DNA from: Mesaphorura yosii
Taxonomy: Eukaryota > Arthropoda > Collembola > Poduromorpha > Tullbergiidae
Assembly (NCBI GenBank): GCA_009869945.1
Contig: WIXG01000263.1
Coordinates: forward strand, 1-64,000
Direction: 5' to 3'
DNA: 64,000 bases
The position numbers and the translations under genes are program-made. This document shows, piece after piece, positions 24,910 to 40,307 of the stretch; the first letter of the stretch is position 1; each line of letters opens with the position of its first letter. The notes beneath the pieces were generated by a model. The model made no database searches and had not been told where the DNA came from. It was given only the letters and a program-made list of their open reading frames with translations.

Positions 24910-26485
24910 TTAGTAGTTATAATGACTAATTTCTAGTAACGTTGGAGGTCCTCGACATACGCAAATAATATATTTTCCATGTGGAGAAAATGCCAAATCG
25001 TTGCAAAAAGATACACGCTTTCCTTTGTAGTGCATTGTTTTCGTTTGCATAGTCGGAATGTGGACCTGTGTTCAACAATTTGAAACGAACATGTTAGAAA
25101 TATATTTGTGAACCTGTACTGCCTTCGATTATTTTAATATGAAATTCACGTACCATGATGAAATAAGCGCTGGGCTTCTCAGTGCCAAACGCTAACACTG
25201 AACCATCACGATTGAATTTCATATGCTGGACACTCTTGTCGAGAGATTTGAAAGATTTCACTAAAGTCAATTTGTCGTCACCATTCTTCCCACGTTTATA
25301 CAAACTAACAATTCCAGATTCGGAGCCACATGCGATATGTTCAGTGGATACCGCAATTGTGGTTCCTCCAATATCGACGTGGTCTTCAAAGCATTTAACT
25401 TTCTTCGTCGAAAGTTGTAATTCGTAGAATTTGCCAGTACCTAATTAAATATCCCTTGATTAGTTTAATCTAACTCAAGTGCTGAGATAAGGCAGAGTAG
25501 CGACTTACGTGTCATAATAAATAAGCAGTCTCCATGAAAACACATAGATTGCGCATCCTGAACCACAGGAAGTTCCTCTGGCTCCTTTGTAAGCACATTA
25601 TAAACTACAACGACGTAATTCGTTAACAGTGCAGCAACAAAGTTGCCGTCCTCATTTGATGCAAATTTCTGTAAACAAATAGAATGGAAGAAGCTTAAGC
25701 AATTCGTTCTCGTATTCTACCTTAGGTTTTCGGTAGGTTGTGGAACTTACCCAAATTGGTTTGGTTGACGACCTCGGTCTGACTTGATTTATACTTTGAT
25801 CGTGCAGCTGAATATACAAGAAACCTGGGTCCGTGGTTGCGACCCATATTTCGCCTGGACGAGCAAAAATGGCGTGTTTAATGTTAATATTTTCAAATTT
25901 CCTCATGTACAAATCGCCGGCAATTTTGTCCTAAAATTAAACAAACAAAAATCATAGTTATCTTGTACATTAAAACGCCAAAAAAAATGAAGAATAGGGC
26001 AATACGAAGAAGACAATTACCGGCCGGACACGTCGAACACTTACTGTGTGCTTAGTAGCATACAGCACTGCCTCCTCGGTTGGATGAAAGTCGACGGCTG
26101 TATAGCGTACCGACGCATCTCCGCCGAGGTCAATATTCCGCGTCTTAAATGCAGTGTTATTATCGTCTTCGTCTTCGGAACTACTCTCGTCTTCAACGAA
26201 AGCACCCGCACCACTTGTGTGGTTAATCTGCGGCGGAGTACAGGAAGACAGTTCTGTCAGCTTGAGCTTTTTTTGATTGTCCCTAATTAAGTCAGGCAAT
26301 GAATTTATTTAAGCATTCTGTTATCTGCTGTCATTGATTTAATGGATGCCGATTTCTTACAGTAACAAATCGTCTGGGTCCGTCCAAACTGCAGTACCTC
26401 TTGAGCCAAGTAGCTGAGCATTCTTTAACTTTGGGTTTCTCCTATCTCCGGGCTTCTTCCTCACCGACGCTCCAGAAGATTCCAT
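24910..26485 (-). CDS. UTP18: UTP18, WD-repeat component of the SSU processome
   Basis: Six exons on the minus strand: 26361-26485, 26021-26282, 25751-25930, 25509-25668, 25154-25440 and 24910-25065, giving 389 aa. UTP18 is part of the UTP-B subcomplex on nascent pre-rRNA in the nucleolus. Recognisable parts are AVWTDPDDLLL near the N-terminus, the blade sequences AVDFHPTEEAVLY, KFASNEDGNFVAALL, HIACGSESGIVSLY and MKFNRDGSVLAFGTE, and the final DLAFSPHGKYIICV. The protein is shorter than human UTP18 (about 556 aa), mainly in the N-terminal acidic region. It converges with POLR3G (136 nt between stops) and is head-to-head with the TDRD3-like gene. Confidence 0.88.
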
Positions 26486-27073
26486 GCTTTTGCGCCTTTT
26501 ATCTTTAAATCCTTAGGACAAATTCCGCATTTCCAAATAGTGTCAGTCAAAACTGTCAGAAGCCGTACTGACACTAAGAACTAGACTTTGATAAATACTG
26601 TATAAATGTTGGGAAATACTAGAACTACGATTGATAATGTCACGAGTTGTGATAAGCACATGGAGAAAATTCCGGCTTGGATTTTAAAATGATCGCACGT
26701 GGAGTAGAGTTTGTTTTCACGGCACAGAATGCAAGGAAAAATACAAGCACAGGAATCACCAAGTATTATCTTCAAATTTCTCCAATCACCGCTATCAGTG
26801 TATCAGCCAGATTAACAGAAACTCCTGATCCCGGTGGAACTTAAATTGCCGAAAAGTGCACGAAGACACACCGGCGGGAAACTAACCAAAACCAAACGTT
26901 ACCCTGCCCTGGTAATCAAAGTGTTGAAGCCATTGAAGCGAACGTGTCATTGACTTGGCCTGTGGAATCTGACGTCCATAGTTGATGGTATGGCATCTTC
27001 ATAAACAAATAGATACCTTTTCTGGACACTGGGACACAGTACCATTGATCAACGCAGAAAAAATACCATCATA
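26486..27073. promoter_or_regulatory. Divergent promoter interval UTP18 / TDRD3-like
   Basis: A stretch of 588 nt separates the two start codons. It contains an apparent leader of UTP18 and must contain both promoters. No clear TATA box or repeat was seen. A shared bidirectional promoter is inferred from spacing only. Confidence 0.35.
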
Positions 27074-28817
27074 ATGCAAGCGCAAGATTTCATGAAGAAT
27101 GGCTTGTCGCTGGACGTAAGAACTGATCATGAGAGATTGGTGTTCCGCTTTCCGACAAGCTTTTGGCTAATGATTAAGTATATAATGACTTTAGGAAGAC
27201 TTTTGCAAGTCCTCAAGCATCATTCCGTGTCTCAAGGCGTTGATGGAAAGCAATAAAAAACTACCTGCCGGCACCGTGCTTCAGCTTGTGTCGGTCAGTA
27301 ATATATCAGTTCCGAAGCGAGGACAAGAAGAATCGCGGGTTGCCTACGACTCCACTCGTCATTGCCTTAAACTAATGGTTACAGATGGTTCACTCTCAGG
27401 TACGTTGCACTGTTCTTCTGAGTTCTGACTTCCATTGGAAACTTAATTAACTAAGCGTATAAATGTTTATTATTTCTTACAGTGCCCTCATACATATTCG
27501 ATGGACACCATTCTATTAGGTAAAACTACTCTACAACGACTACCTTACAGCGTACGTAATGCGTTTTCTTATCAATCGCATATCTGTTTCAGTGATCAGA
27601 CACCTCCTGGAACCAAAGTAAAAGTTCTCAGAGATGTGGCTTTGAAGTCGAAAGCGTTAATATTTTCAAAAGACTCCCTGGAAAATCTTGGTGGGCACGT
27701 TAAGCATTTGGTAGAGGGATGGAAAGTTGGCAAAGATCTAGACAGAAGTCACAATGTTTGGGGTGCACCACTAGCGAAGCTTGAGGATTCGCCGGCTGGT
27801 CCTCCAAGATGGAAACCATTTGATTTTAAGCATGGTCCAATCAAATTGCCGGTAAGACCAGGTTGTTTAACAACGGCAATACGCAAATTAGATGTTGATG
27901 TTTTTGCTTCTTTGAAAGCAGGCATTTGAAAACCCTGCTGCAAGCAAGGCGGCTGTAAAAGAAGAAGAGAAAACGTCAGAGTTTGACCAGCAAAGGAAGG
28001 CTAATATTTCTAAACTCACAGAGCAGCTAGGAGGCCTTAAAGTAAATAGAACATTTGGTGAGGGAAAGCAGGTAAACTTTCTTAGAGTATTTCTCCGCTG
28101 TAATCTTAAATCTTAAGAGACCTGAACCACCACTTTTAGCTCATAAGAAAAGATGTCGCCGATATTATGAAGGAAGGATTTTCCGAGGAAGTCGCTGAAG
28201 ATGCCCTGCGAAGGTTTAAAACAGTGAAGAATGCTCTGAAGCATTTACAGGTTAGCATCAGCAATTGACCTCACAACTTTATTCAATTGTTCAGAATAAT
28301 TAAAGTGTTGTCATAGCCGTCTAATGGAGCTGAGGATTCGAAATCCGGCGCCAAGCCGTCTCAGATCACAAAGAAACCTACAGCCAAGTTATTAGAGCAA
28401 TATGACTACTTGGACGACGATACCCCTGAAAGCAGAGCCGAGTACGAGAGGCAGAAGTACCACGCAGGAGGGAAAACGCTCTTCGACTTCGTACAGAAAG
28501 CTATTCCGAATACAACCACTGCAGCCGATCACTCAGATCAGAGGCAGCCGCAATTCGAACATGAACACAGAGGGCGAGGAAGAGAGCCGTTCAGCCATTA
28601 CAGAAGAGGTCACTCAGCGCCATTCTACGACAGTGCGGGCCAAGACAGAAGTAGCGATGACGCTTATTATCGGCATGATTCCGAAAGAGGATATTCCCGC
28701 GGTTGCGGTCGGGGCCCACGAGGAGACTCTTATCGGAGAGGAGGGAGAGGACGTGGCGGTGGCGGTCGTGGCGGCAGCAGGAGTTTTTACAGAAGCCGTG
28801 GTCCTCCTGGTTTATAG
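27074..28817 (+). CDS. TDRD3: TDRD3-like protein: OB-fold, UBA, RGG box, no Tudor domain
   Basis: Seven exons: 27074-27115, 27195-27399, 27483-27519, 27593-27851, 27922-28071, 28140-28250 and 28317-28817, giving 434 aa. TDRD3 scaffolds topoisomerase 3-beta on RNA and chromatin. The N-terminal RMI1/TDRD3 OB-fold is clear: LQLVSVSNISVPK, LKLMVTDGSLS, SDQTPPGTKVKV, LGGHVKHLVEGW. Residues 232-268 form a UBA domain (ADIMKEGFSEEVAEDALRRF). The KTLFDFVQK motif matches the conserved TLFDF of the family. After it the protein ends in an Arg/Gly-rich box (GRGGGGRGGSRSF, then SRGPPGL) with no Tudor fold, although human TDRD3 ends in Tudor plus a short tail. Either the Tudor domain is lost here or it lies in an unseen alternative exon. 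Confidence 0.87.
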
Positions 28818-29345
28818 CAAAGGAAGTTATGAAGGCGTAACATGGAAGAATAACGGATGAATATACTTGTCGAATTCATCAATAGTATTTCGTACAGCCC
28901 GAGTTTTCTTAGCCAGCCACAAAAATGACAAAATTGTCTATCCCATAAGTGTCATCAGTTTACGACAAGCGCTGTATTATCAGTGGGAAACATTGTTGTT
29001 GCATTCTGCGAAATAAAACGACTCGTTCGATTTCCATTTACTTTTCAATTTTAATCTCAAGGTCCACGAATGTTATACAGAAAAATAGTAGACGACTGCT
29101 GACGCTGACACTCACTTCAATATGTAACCACGAGTTAAGTGATCTGTTATCTCCACTTGCAAGCATTCCCTCAGTTGCTAGCCCAAAGTACGGTCCAGCT
29201 AGCAATTAAGTGATTTGACTATTCTGCACGCTATGCATTTATGACAGTAAGTTCAGGATTATGTAATTTACGGCTTTAAACCCAAAGTAGAGACATAGTT
29301 GCACCTTTTTCATCTACAATCCACCTGTTCCTACTCGATTCAATC

Positions 29346-29507
29346 ATGCCTTATCGCAATTATTACGGCGGTGGCTTATCAACTTGTCATTCATCTTATT
29401 TGCACACCGGGTTGAACTTTACCCGTCTCTTTAGTCAACAACGCGAAGTCAGTGCTCGCGTTGACGTGTTCAAAGTGCTTGCCCAGATTTCAAATTTTCA
29501 AACATGA
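29346..29507 (+). other. uORF overlapping the start codon of the next gene (ATGA)
   Basis: A 53-codon reading frame starts at ATG 29346 (MPYRNYYGGG) and its TGA overlaps the ATG of the membrane protein in the tetranucleotide ATGA at 29504-29507. This arrangement favours termination-reinitiation if both lie in one leader. Whether 29346 is transcribed is unknown, and overlap by chance is possible. Confidence 0.25.
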
Positions 29508-31275
29508 ATAAGACTCACGATTTCCAGAAGTTGAAGGGGTTCGGGGAAGAAATTACTGACTACAAATTCAAAGGGGTAAGAAGCAAACATTTTAAGTAGG
29601 CCCGAACTATATTACTCTCTTCCCATTTTGACTCAAGATATTGGACTGGCTCATTGTGATAAATGATCCCCGGGAAGTTTGGAACGCCCAACCGACGTAC
29701 TTCTTGTCCGAATGGATTTTCATCACAGTCGGTCTACTGACTTTCATTCATTGTAAGTTTGTAATAGATGTGACTTCTAATGGCACCAATCTACATATCT
29801 CGTTCACCCTTTCCTGTAACAGCCCAGCGCGTTGGTGGAAGGTTCCGCTGGTTGTGGCTGGCGACGATTTGTCATGGCTTCTTCCTGGAAAACGTTACCT
29901 TTTGGACGCCTGAAATCAACAACTTTTGGCATTCCCAAACAACGATTGTTCTACTCGGTCGTCGACTCCCATTACATATTATTCTTTTATGTAAGGAATA
30001 TGCAGTTACAGTTTAATTATTTGATTGTCTCACTTTGCCCCTTGACGCTCTGCAAATGAAAACATGATTAATTAATCCAATGCTGCCTGTTAAATGCAGA
30101 CCCGACCTTCATTTACTCCGCTTCTGTCTGCGTATCGCGACTTCGGCTGGGGAAATTCAGTCAATGTCTCGCTGTGGGAATTGGTGCTGTCCTCATCGAT
30201 ATCCCTTACGACATCATGGCCATCAAGTTTGTGCACTGGACATGGCACGACACTGACCCAAACATTTACGATCGACACTACTGGGTCCCATGGACTTCTT
30301 ACTACTTCCACGCAACATTCGCGGCCACGTTCACATTTGCCTTCCATTTTTGGCGACGCTGCTTCTGTGACAACGACCCCGAGAATCAATGGGTCTCGGA
30401 TAAGCGCTGGAGCAGGGAATTACTTTGCACAGTTCTCGCTGCATTTTCTGGAATGCCTGGTGGCGTGCTACAATTTCTACCTTTGTACCACCCATTGCAC
30501 GATGTACTGGGAATTCATACGGAAAACTGCGTTATTACACTTGTTCTGATTTATTTCCTCGCTGCCTGGAAGGAGGACCGATCTCCACCACGTGGAGCTC
30601 GCTTGGCCCCTGGACGTATGCAAACCTTATGTGTCTCCTCATCGACTTATCTGTGTCAGTAATTCCTCTTCCATTTTAATCTACCCAGAGAGAAACGGTT
30701 TCAACGAGATTTGCTTGGGACTCCTACTGCACTACTCTCTGTATATGGGAATGGCGTTGTTCGGAGATCCAACGAAAGAAGTTGCAATTGGACTTCACGA
30801 AAAAATTGGACCCTGTGAACCAATGGTCGAACTGAAAACCATGCTAACATTAGTCACAGGAGAAGTATGGCCACAAACTCAATTTAAGGCGAAAATAGGA
30901 TAATCGGTTTTCGATCCTGGGTTTGTGTTTGCTTGATACAGGTTAACAAACGCAGGAAGTATCTGTGCCTGACCGACTACGACGAGAAGTATTTCGACTT
31001 CAGTTGTCTCCAGAAACCACCGAAGCAGTATTCCGAATGGTACACAATTTGTGGAACGCCGTTTGAGAATCGCGCAGAATACATTCAGGTATTATTTCTA
31101 TTCATTTTCATTATTTTTAGCGTCATTCATCAGCTGAACTTGCTTTTCCCAGGTTCTGGCCTTAATCTGCTTTGTGGCATTCACATTTTTCTGGTCAATG
31201 TTGTTTGCATCCGGTCCGGAATGGAAGACTACACGCACTATAAAGAAGGAGCAAGCAAAATTGAAAAGGAAATGA
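29504..31275 (+). CDS. Conserved multi-pass membrane protein of unknown function (possibly DUF7802)
   Basis: Seven exons: 29504-29575, 29638-29752, 29823-29990, 30100-30615, 30689-30864, 30942-31088 and 31153-31275, giving 438 aa with consistent phases. The 30616 donor (GGAC/GTATGC) resolves an apparent frame break. The protein has about eight hydrophobic stretches: YFLSEWIFITVGLLTFIH, FRWLWLATICHGFFLE, CLAVGIGAVLIDIPYDIMAI, the aromatic YYFHATFAATFTFAF, CVITLVLIYFLAAW, CLGLLLHYSLYMGMALF and a C-terminal LALICFVAFTFFWSML. Striking conserved-looking motifs are KFVHWTWHDTDPNIYDRHYW and LPLYHPLHD. I believe similar proteins occur in insects and nematodes under an uncharacterised domain, but I cannot confirm the name. 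AATAAA at 31319-31324. Confidence 0.75.
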
Positions 31276-32112
31276 AGCGAAAACAAAAGTATCATGTCAT
31301 AAAAAATGCTTGACTTGGAATAAAAGCACTTTTGTGATGATGATTATAATTGCGATATTGTGACTGAAGATATTGCAATTTTATTGCTTAACTTTCCATA
31401 AATTCATCCAGACGTCATTGAATTTTATACTTTCGAAGAACGTTTCATCCTGATGGCTCAATCCCATGCCCCCATTTTCGTATCATCAGGCGCTAGGTGC
31501 GGGCACCACCAGCTCTGCCAGAATAGCCATTATATGAGCAGTCAACAAAGAGCGCATTCAATTGCAAGGCAGGAGGCACGCTGATGTCTGGCGATGGCCT
31601 TTTCCATTACACAACGTAAATGATGAGAATGATGACAAATTGCTACTTGCAAAAGAAGTTGCCAGAAAATCACGCGACGCGGTCTCCTATTCTTTTAAAA
31701 AGACTCGGCGAAATTCTTGTACTCACTTGTCGTTCCTCTTGTTCGGTTGTCTACGGGTATTCGACTAAATTGCTAATCAGTTGCTGGTTTAATACGCTAT
31801 CCTCTTTCCTCGGATTACTTAGGAATTTGAAATTGGTAAAACTTAAAATTGCGTTCTGGAGTACCAACTATTATTAATGCCACGTACCGTTCACTGCGTC
31901 CACTTTCGAATTTTGATAGTTACACTTAACTTCTTAAACATTAACGACATTAATCAACATAAGCTTTCCTTACTTATGACTTGATGTGAGCATCTTCTGG
32001 AAAAGTCTCAGATCCCGTAAACTCGTCACAATCGGTCAAACTTGGTCCCAGTATTCTAATTAATTGGCAAAATTTCTGTGTTCATTTTGTTATAGTTGCA
32101 CTTGAAAGGAAG
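31276..32112. other. Intergenic, no gene seen
   Basis: About 840 nt between the membrane-protein stop and the GLRX3 start. Short ORFs only. It should hold the GLRX3 promoter and possibly a leader intron (TTTTGTTATAG just before 32095 is acceptor-like). Confidence 0.35.
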
Positions 32113-33227
32113 ATGGTTCGAGAAGTCGAAGGACCTGATCGTGAGAAGCAATTTTATGATGCAGTCAACAGGTGAGTTAAATCATGATGAAACGTCCTTT
32201 CGTGACCCCCAGATGAAGTGCGCGGAGTAAAATGTACAATTTGACGAGCTTTCACATGAGTCAAAACTGTCAAACATCTTGCACGTATATATGGCTGGAC
32301 AATGCTTTATTTTTGTTCATTTGAATCATTAAGGGATGAGCTGACTGTCGTTCATTTCAAAGCGCCAATGTTTCCGGGATGTCCTCGCGTCACGGAACTG
32401 TTAACAGAGTTGGAGACTGATGCCACTTTCAAGGTTAGTTCTCGTACCGATTGGTAGCAATGGCACGATGCTTGCCATGCCCGTATAGAAGATTGGATTT
32501 TATAAAATAATTGTTACTGTTTACTAGAATGCGTTAATTATCGAAGCTGATGCAGAGGAAGTTGAGCCGCTCTGCAAGAAATTTGGCGTGCAAACAGTTC
32601 CAACCATTCTTTATTTCTGCCAGGGCAAAATCATCGATCGTGTTGAAGGCTTCAAGCCTCCCGAAATCACGGCTAAATTGAATAAATATGTAAGTCTTCG
32701 TCTTGGTTCTATATTTCCATTACTGATAACTGCGTGAGTATTGACTTGTGCATTTGCATTGATTTATTTTATTTGCAGTGTACACAAATTATTGCTCAAC
32801 CCGGTCCAATCATTGTTAATACTACAAAGCAAGCACCTATGGATGGAGCGACACTGGAGGAAAGATTGAAAAGTCTGATCAATCAGAAGAAGGTCATGCT
32901 TTTCATGAAAGGAAATCCAGAAGCTCCGCGATGTGGCTTCAGTAAGAAAGTTGTTCAAATGCTACGAGAAATCAAGTAATTTTTATTATATTTTCTATGT
33001 CGTATTAGTTCACTTCATGGAAACTGAATCCACCGATTTAATTTTTCAGGGTTGACTTCGGCCATTTTGATATCCTGGAGGACGAGGAAGTTAGACAGGG
33101 CTTGAAAACTTATTCTGACTGGCAAACTTATCCACAACTTTATGCGAATGGTGAATTGGTCGGTGGCCACGACATCATCGTGGAGCTTCATCAAGAAGGG
33201 CAGCTGGAGAGCACACTGAAAGGATGA
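32113..33227 (+). CDS. GLRX3: Glutaredoxin 3 (PICOT-like), thioredoxin-like plus one monothiol Grx domain
   Basis: Five exons: 32113-32171, 32334-32433, 32528-32689, 32779-32975 and 33050-33227, giving 231 aa. GLRX3 carries a bridging 2Fe-2S cluster and moves iron-sulfur clusters in the cytosol and nucleus. The N-terminal domain is thioredoxin-like but has lost the CxxC site (APMFPGC keeps one Cys), as in other PICOT proteins. The C-terminal Grx domain has the monothiol signature PRCGFSKK, then [17 protein letters not shown] (cis-Pro and glutathione-binding region). Only one Grx domain is present, as in Drosophila and yeast, while human GLRX3 has two. AATAAA lies about 170 nt after the stop. 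Confidence 0.95.
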
Positions 33228-33779
33228 GATCATCTCACGGAGAAGAAAAGCAGCGACGTCTACACATCATTAATACCATTACCACATATAGATACATGCT
33301 TCACAACTTTATTATACATTCAACAATGACCGTTTCACCACCTTCCAAATTCTCATACTCGTCGTCAGTGAGTGAGAATGTAACTGGTAAAAGTTTGAAT
33401 AAAAGATCTGTAAAATGTTCAACCAGTTCACCAGCGCCGCAACTCGCAATCATGTTTCCAGCTCCCATAAGTACGGAATTTGATTAATCATTCAGCATCT
33501 GCAATCCTTATGGTTTTTCGCAAGCTGGTGGTGTTTGCTTTGAGAGAACAGGCAACTAGCGAGGGAACACTACGTTTTCAAACTGAGCACATGTCTGTTT
33601 AGCTCTCAAACCAAAGCTCAACATTTCTGGTCGTCTCCGGCAGATTATTTGGAAAGACATTTATTTTGTTCTCGTCCGACAATATAAGTGTTGTGTAGTA
33701 ACTCTCATTAACATCTTAAACATCTGAATCAAACTCAGTTGCTACTGCTCCTCTTTCTTCACTACAAAATCTAAGGCTT

Positions 33780-36043
33780 ATGGCTAAGGCACGGAATAAA
33801 GGAGGAGGCGCTGGAAAGAAGAAGAATAAGAACTATCGTCCACCAGGAGGAAAAAGAAGAGGGGTTGATTTCAGAAAGCCAGCAGCGACTCCACAAAATC
33901 CTTTCGAAATTCAGATTAACAAAAGGAAGCACGAGACTTTGGGCAGAATTTCCAAGCATGAAGTCGGCCAACCTGGGGTTTCAAGATCCAGGGCTATTCA
34001 GAAGGTAAGCAATTAATTCAGGAGTTTAGTGATGGAGTTTAATGATGTCCCCTTAAGCAATAATCGATATTGCTGTCTCCGCAGAGGAAATCAACTCTTC
34101 TGGAGGAGTACAAAGTCCGTGGCACATCTAATATTCTTCTGGATAAACGACTGGGTGAAAAGAGCAAAAGTATGTCAGAGGAAGATAAAATCGCCCGAAG
34201 ATCAGCTCTCGAGAAATCTCGTATGTTTAGAAAGGTAAGTCAAGCTCTCTAGCCCACTTGTCTGTTATAAATTCCAGCCAGGTCCTTTATGTGCGTTTGG
34301 CTATGGTGTGCAGAAATCAATATTTAACCTGAATGACGACGACGACGGTTTCACACACAAAGGGCAAGTATTGCAGCAAATAGACAGATATGACGACCCA
34401 AGAGACTTATCTGACTCGGACGAAGAACGTCTGGATGGTAATAATTTGCCTCAAAGTTTTATCAGAACATACAGTGCTATGCTGAACCTGTTTAATTCGG
34501 CTTTTAATTACCAGAGGAATTCGTGAATGAAGCCAATTTTGGTGGTTTCTTGAAGATGAAGAAAGGCGGAGGCAGCCATGATGTTGGTGAGGATGGAGCA
34601 CCAAAAACTCGAGAGCAGATTATTGCTGAGATGATCCTAGAATCCAAAAAGCGAAAGGCTGAAAAAGCTAAAGAATTGGATGAGAATTATGAGAAAGTGC
34701 AAGAATTGGATGAAGAGTTTAGAAGTCCTGAATTCCGAGCACTGATGAATTCAATGAATGCACCAAGCAAGGGACAGGATATTGAAAGCATTCTCCAAAA
34801 ATTTGAGGAGAAGGTACCTTCAAGTGAAAAAGCTGTCGGCAAACCCAAAGGAGAAAGTCAAAGTATTATAACTTCTGCATCTGAACAGCAAGACCCATAT
34901 GATCGTTTAGTGCGCGAGCTTCAGTTTGAGAAGAAAACCGGCTTAGCATCAAACCGAACAAAGACTCAGGAAGAGGCCGCAGAGGAAAACGAAGCCGCTT
35001 CAACTGCCTTGGTAGAATCTAAAAGAAAAAGAAATCATGACAAAATGGTACTGATTATGAGAGCGTTTAATGAGATAGTCATCAGCGATGCCAATTCTGT
35101 ACAACATGGGCTGGAATTGTGTGATGTCACTTACGAGGTGAGATATTCATACAGACTTATTTTCACAGCTAATGAAGAAATTAGACAGCGATTCTAACGT
35201 CCTTATGTACATATTCAGATCCTGACGCAGTGGAGAAAGTATTGCCCAGAAGTCATAATATTTTTAACGAGCCTGTTGAATGCATTTGACAAAACTGAGT
35301 TTAAGAATTTGGTGCAGCCTGTACTTGCAAGTGCTAAGACCGTGTTCCTAGCTCATCCATGCTGGATATTTGAAATTCTGAATCGACTGTCAAAGTTCGT
35401 ACTACTCTACAAATACCTTCCTTCGTCGTACGAACTGTTTAAACCTACACTGCAACTAATTAGCAAATGGAAGTCAAAACTGGACATTCCAATAACTCAA
35501 AGTCAGCAAGTTACCAAATTCAAGACCGTGATAGATCAACTTGTTGAAGCCATAACTTCAGCCAACGAGAAGAAAGAACCTGTCGTGATGGAACAGGAGA
35601 AGCCGGTTCCTCTCAAGTTGTATGAACCAGCGATTGACGACCAGTAAGTTCAGTGGAGTTTTCTGAGGTTCGGCACAGATAATTAAAGCGATACTCATTT
35701 TTATCAGATTTGACGGAGTTCGGAAGAGAAAGGCATCCAGCAAGAGTAAACAAACTCAGGAGCGACTTCAGCATAAAGTGAAGCGTGAAATGAAGAGTGC
35801 CATCCGGGAACTAAAGAAGGACAACGCGTTCATCAGTCGCGTCGTACGAAAAGAAGAGCATGCTAAGTAAGCATCTAAATCTTTATGTCAGCACATGGTT
35901 TTGGTTATCAAAAGTCACTTAATCAAATAATTTTCACGTTTTTCAACAGGGACGAAGAACGAAAGAGGAAGGTGAAGGAACTTCTTGGCGATTTGGCGAA
36001 TCAGGAAGGAGATTATAAAAAGTCTAAACGAGGAAAAACTTAG
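33780..36043 (+). CDS. NOP14: NOP14 nucleolar protein, internally short form
   Basis: Seven exons: 33780-34004, 34085-34234, 34314-34437, 34515-35137, 35219-35643, 35708-35866 and 35950-36043, giving 599 aa. NOP14 is needed for 18S rRNA processing and 40S export. N-terminal matches: NPFEIQINKRKHETLG, LLEEYKVRGTSNILLDKR, KSIFNLNDDDD. Middle: DPYDRLVRELQFE. C-terminal matches: KPVPLKLYEPAI, VKREMKSAIRELKKDNAF, ERKRKVKELLGDLANQEG. Animal NOP14 is usually about 850 aa; here roughly 250 aa between the PYDRLVREL motif and the C-terminal third (acidic stretch and the YTFAAPESYEEL-type region) cannot be found. The reading frame is open across the join, so it looks like a true shortening rather than a missed exon, but an assembly collapse is possible. 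Confidence 0.9.
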
Positions 36044-36842
36044 CGTTGAAACTTTTATTGCATAATTAATCCGTTTGTTTTCTATTAGCGATTACCTGGA
36101 AAATATATGTATCTTTCGCAAGTACTGAAATAAGATTTTATTCTTCATGACGAGTGTCGATTCAAGTTCCTTCAATGATTTTTGCAAGCCCACAGGCGTC
36201 ACAGACAGAATCAGCATAATGCGAACTCGGTGCGTGCAAACAAATTCATGCTACTGTTCTTAAACAAAGTAAAACATAACGCAATGAGAAAGCCCTTCTG
36301 CATAGCTTCGGTCCACTGGAACTGATGAGTTGAGCACAATACAAGTGAGAAAATGTTGCTGGTATTCTTGTGCAACAAGCGTTCACTCGAATAACGTGCA
36401 CAACAGAGTCACGGAGTTTTCGCTGAGACCAGCATTAGAAGAATGCGTAAGGGTGAGATTTTTATTGTTGTGTTTTTTGCGATATGAGTATGACTCAGAT
36501 GTAGCTCTTGTACCTGCCTCGCGTACCTGTTGACTACACAGAGAGGAGGGTGTGGTGGTGGTTCATGATTTACTTACCCGTTCAGTCCGGTGTATAGCAT
36601 TGTTTCGTTTCAGTACAGTTATTGTTGTTTGTATTACGGCTGAGGGAACGCGGTTTCCGAAAAATGTGAAGATAAAGGTGCAAGTGGTGACTTTGTATAA
36701 TGGAAACGGCCCACACCAAGTGTTAACATCCTTATATAAAACATGTGAACGTGCTTAACGCAATTTGCCTCCTCTTAGATTTTTAATCTGACGTTGGCAT
36801 TGATGCTTCTTGAGAGTTGATTTGTCTCTCGCAAGGGTCAAA
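36044..36842. other. Intergenic, no gene seen
   Basis: About 800 nt between NOP14 and the transferrin gene. Two ORFs of 67-68 aa show no family features. The right part is the presumed transferrin promoter and leader. Confidence 0.35.

Positions 36843-40307
<3,465 letters not shown>

Noticed and set aside
28402-28860. 152-aa ORF overlapping the last TDRD3 exon
   Set aside because: It is the +1 frame of the RGG-rich exon; the codon pattern and family motifs support the TDRD3 frame.
30592-30700. Apparent frameshift in the multi-pass membrane protein
   Set aside because: A donor GGAC/GTATGC at 30616 and acceptor CCCAG at 30688 give a 73-nt intron that restores the frame, so no break is needed.
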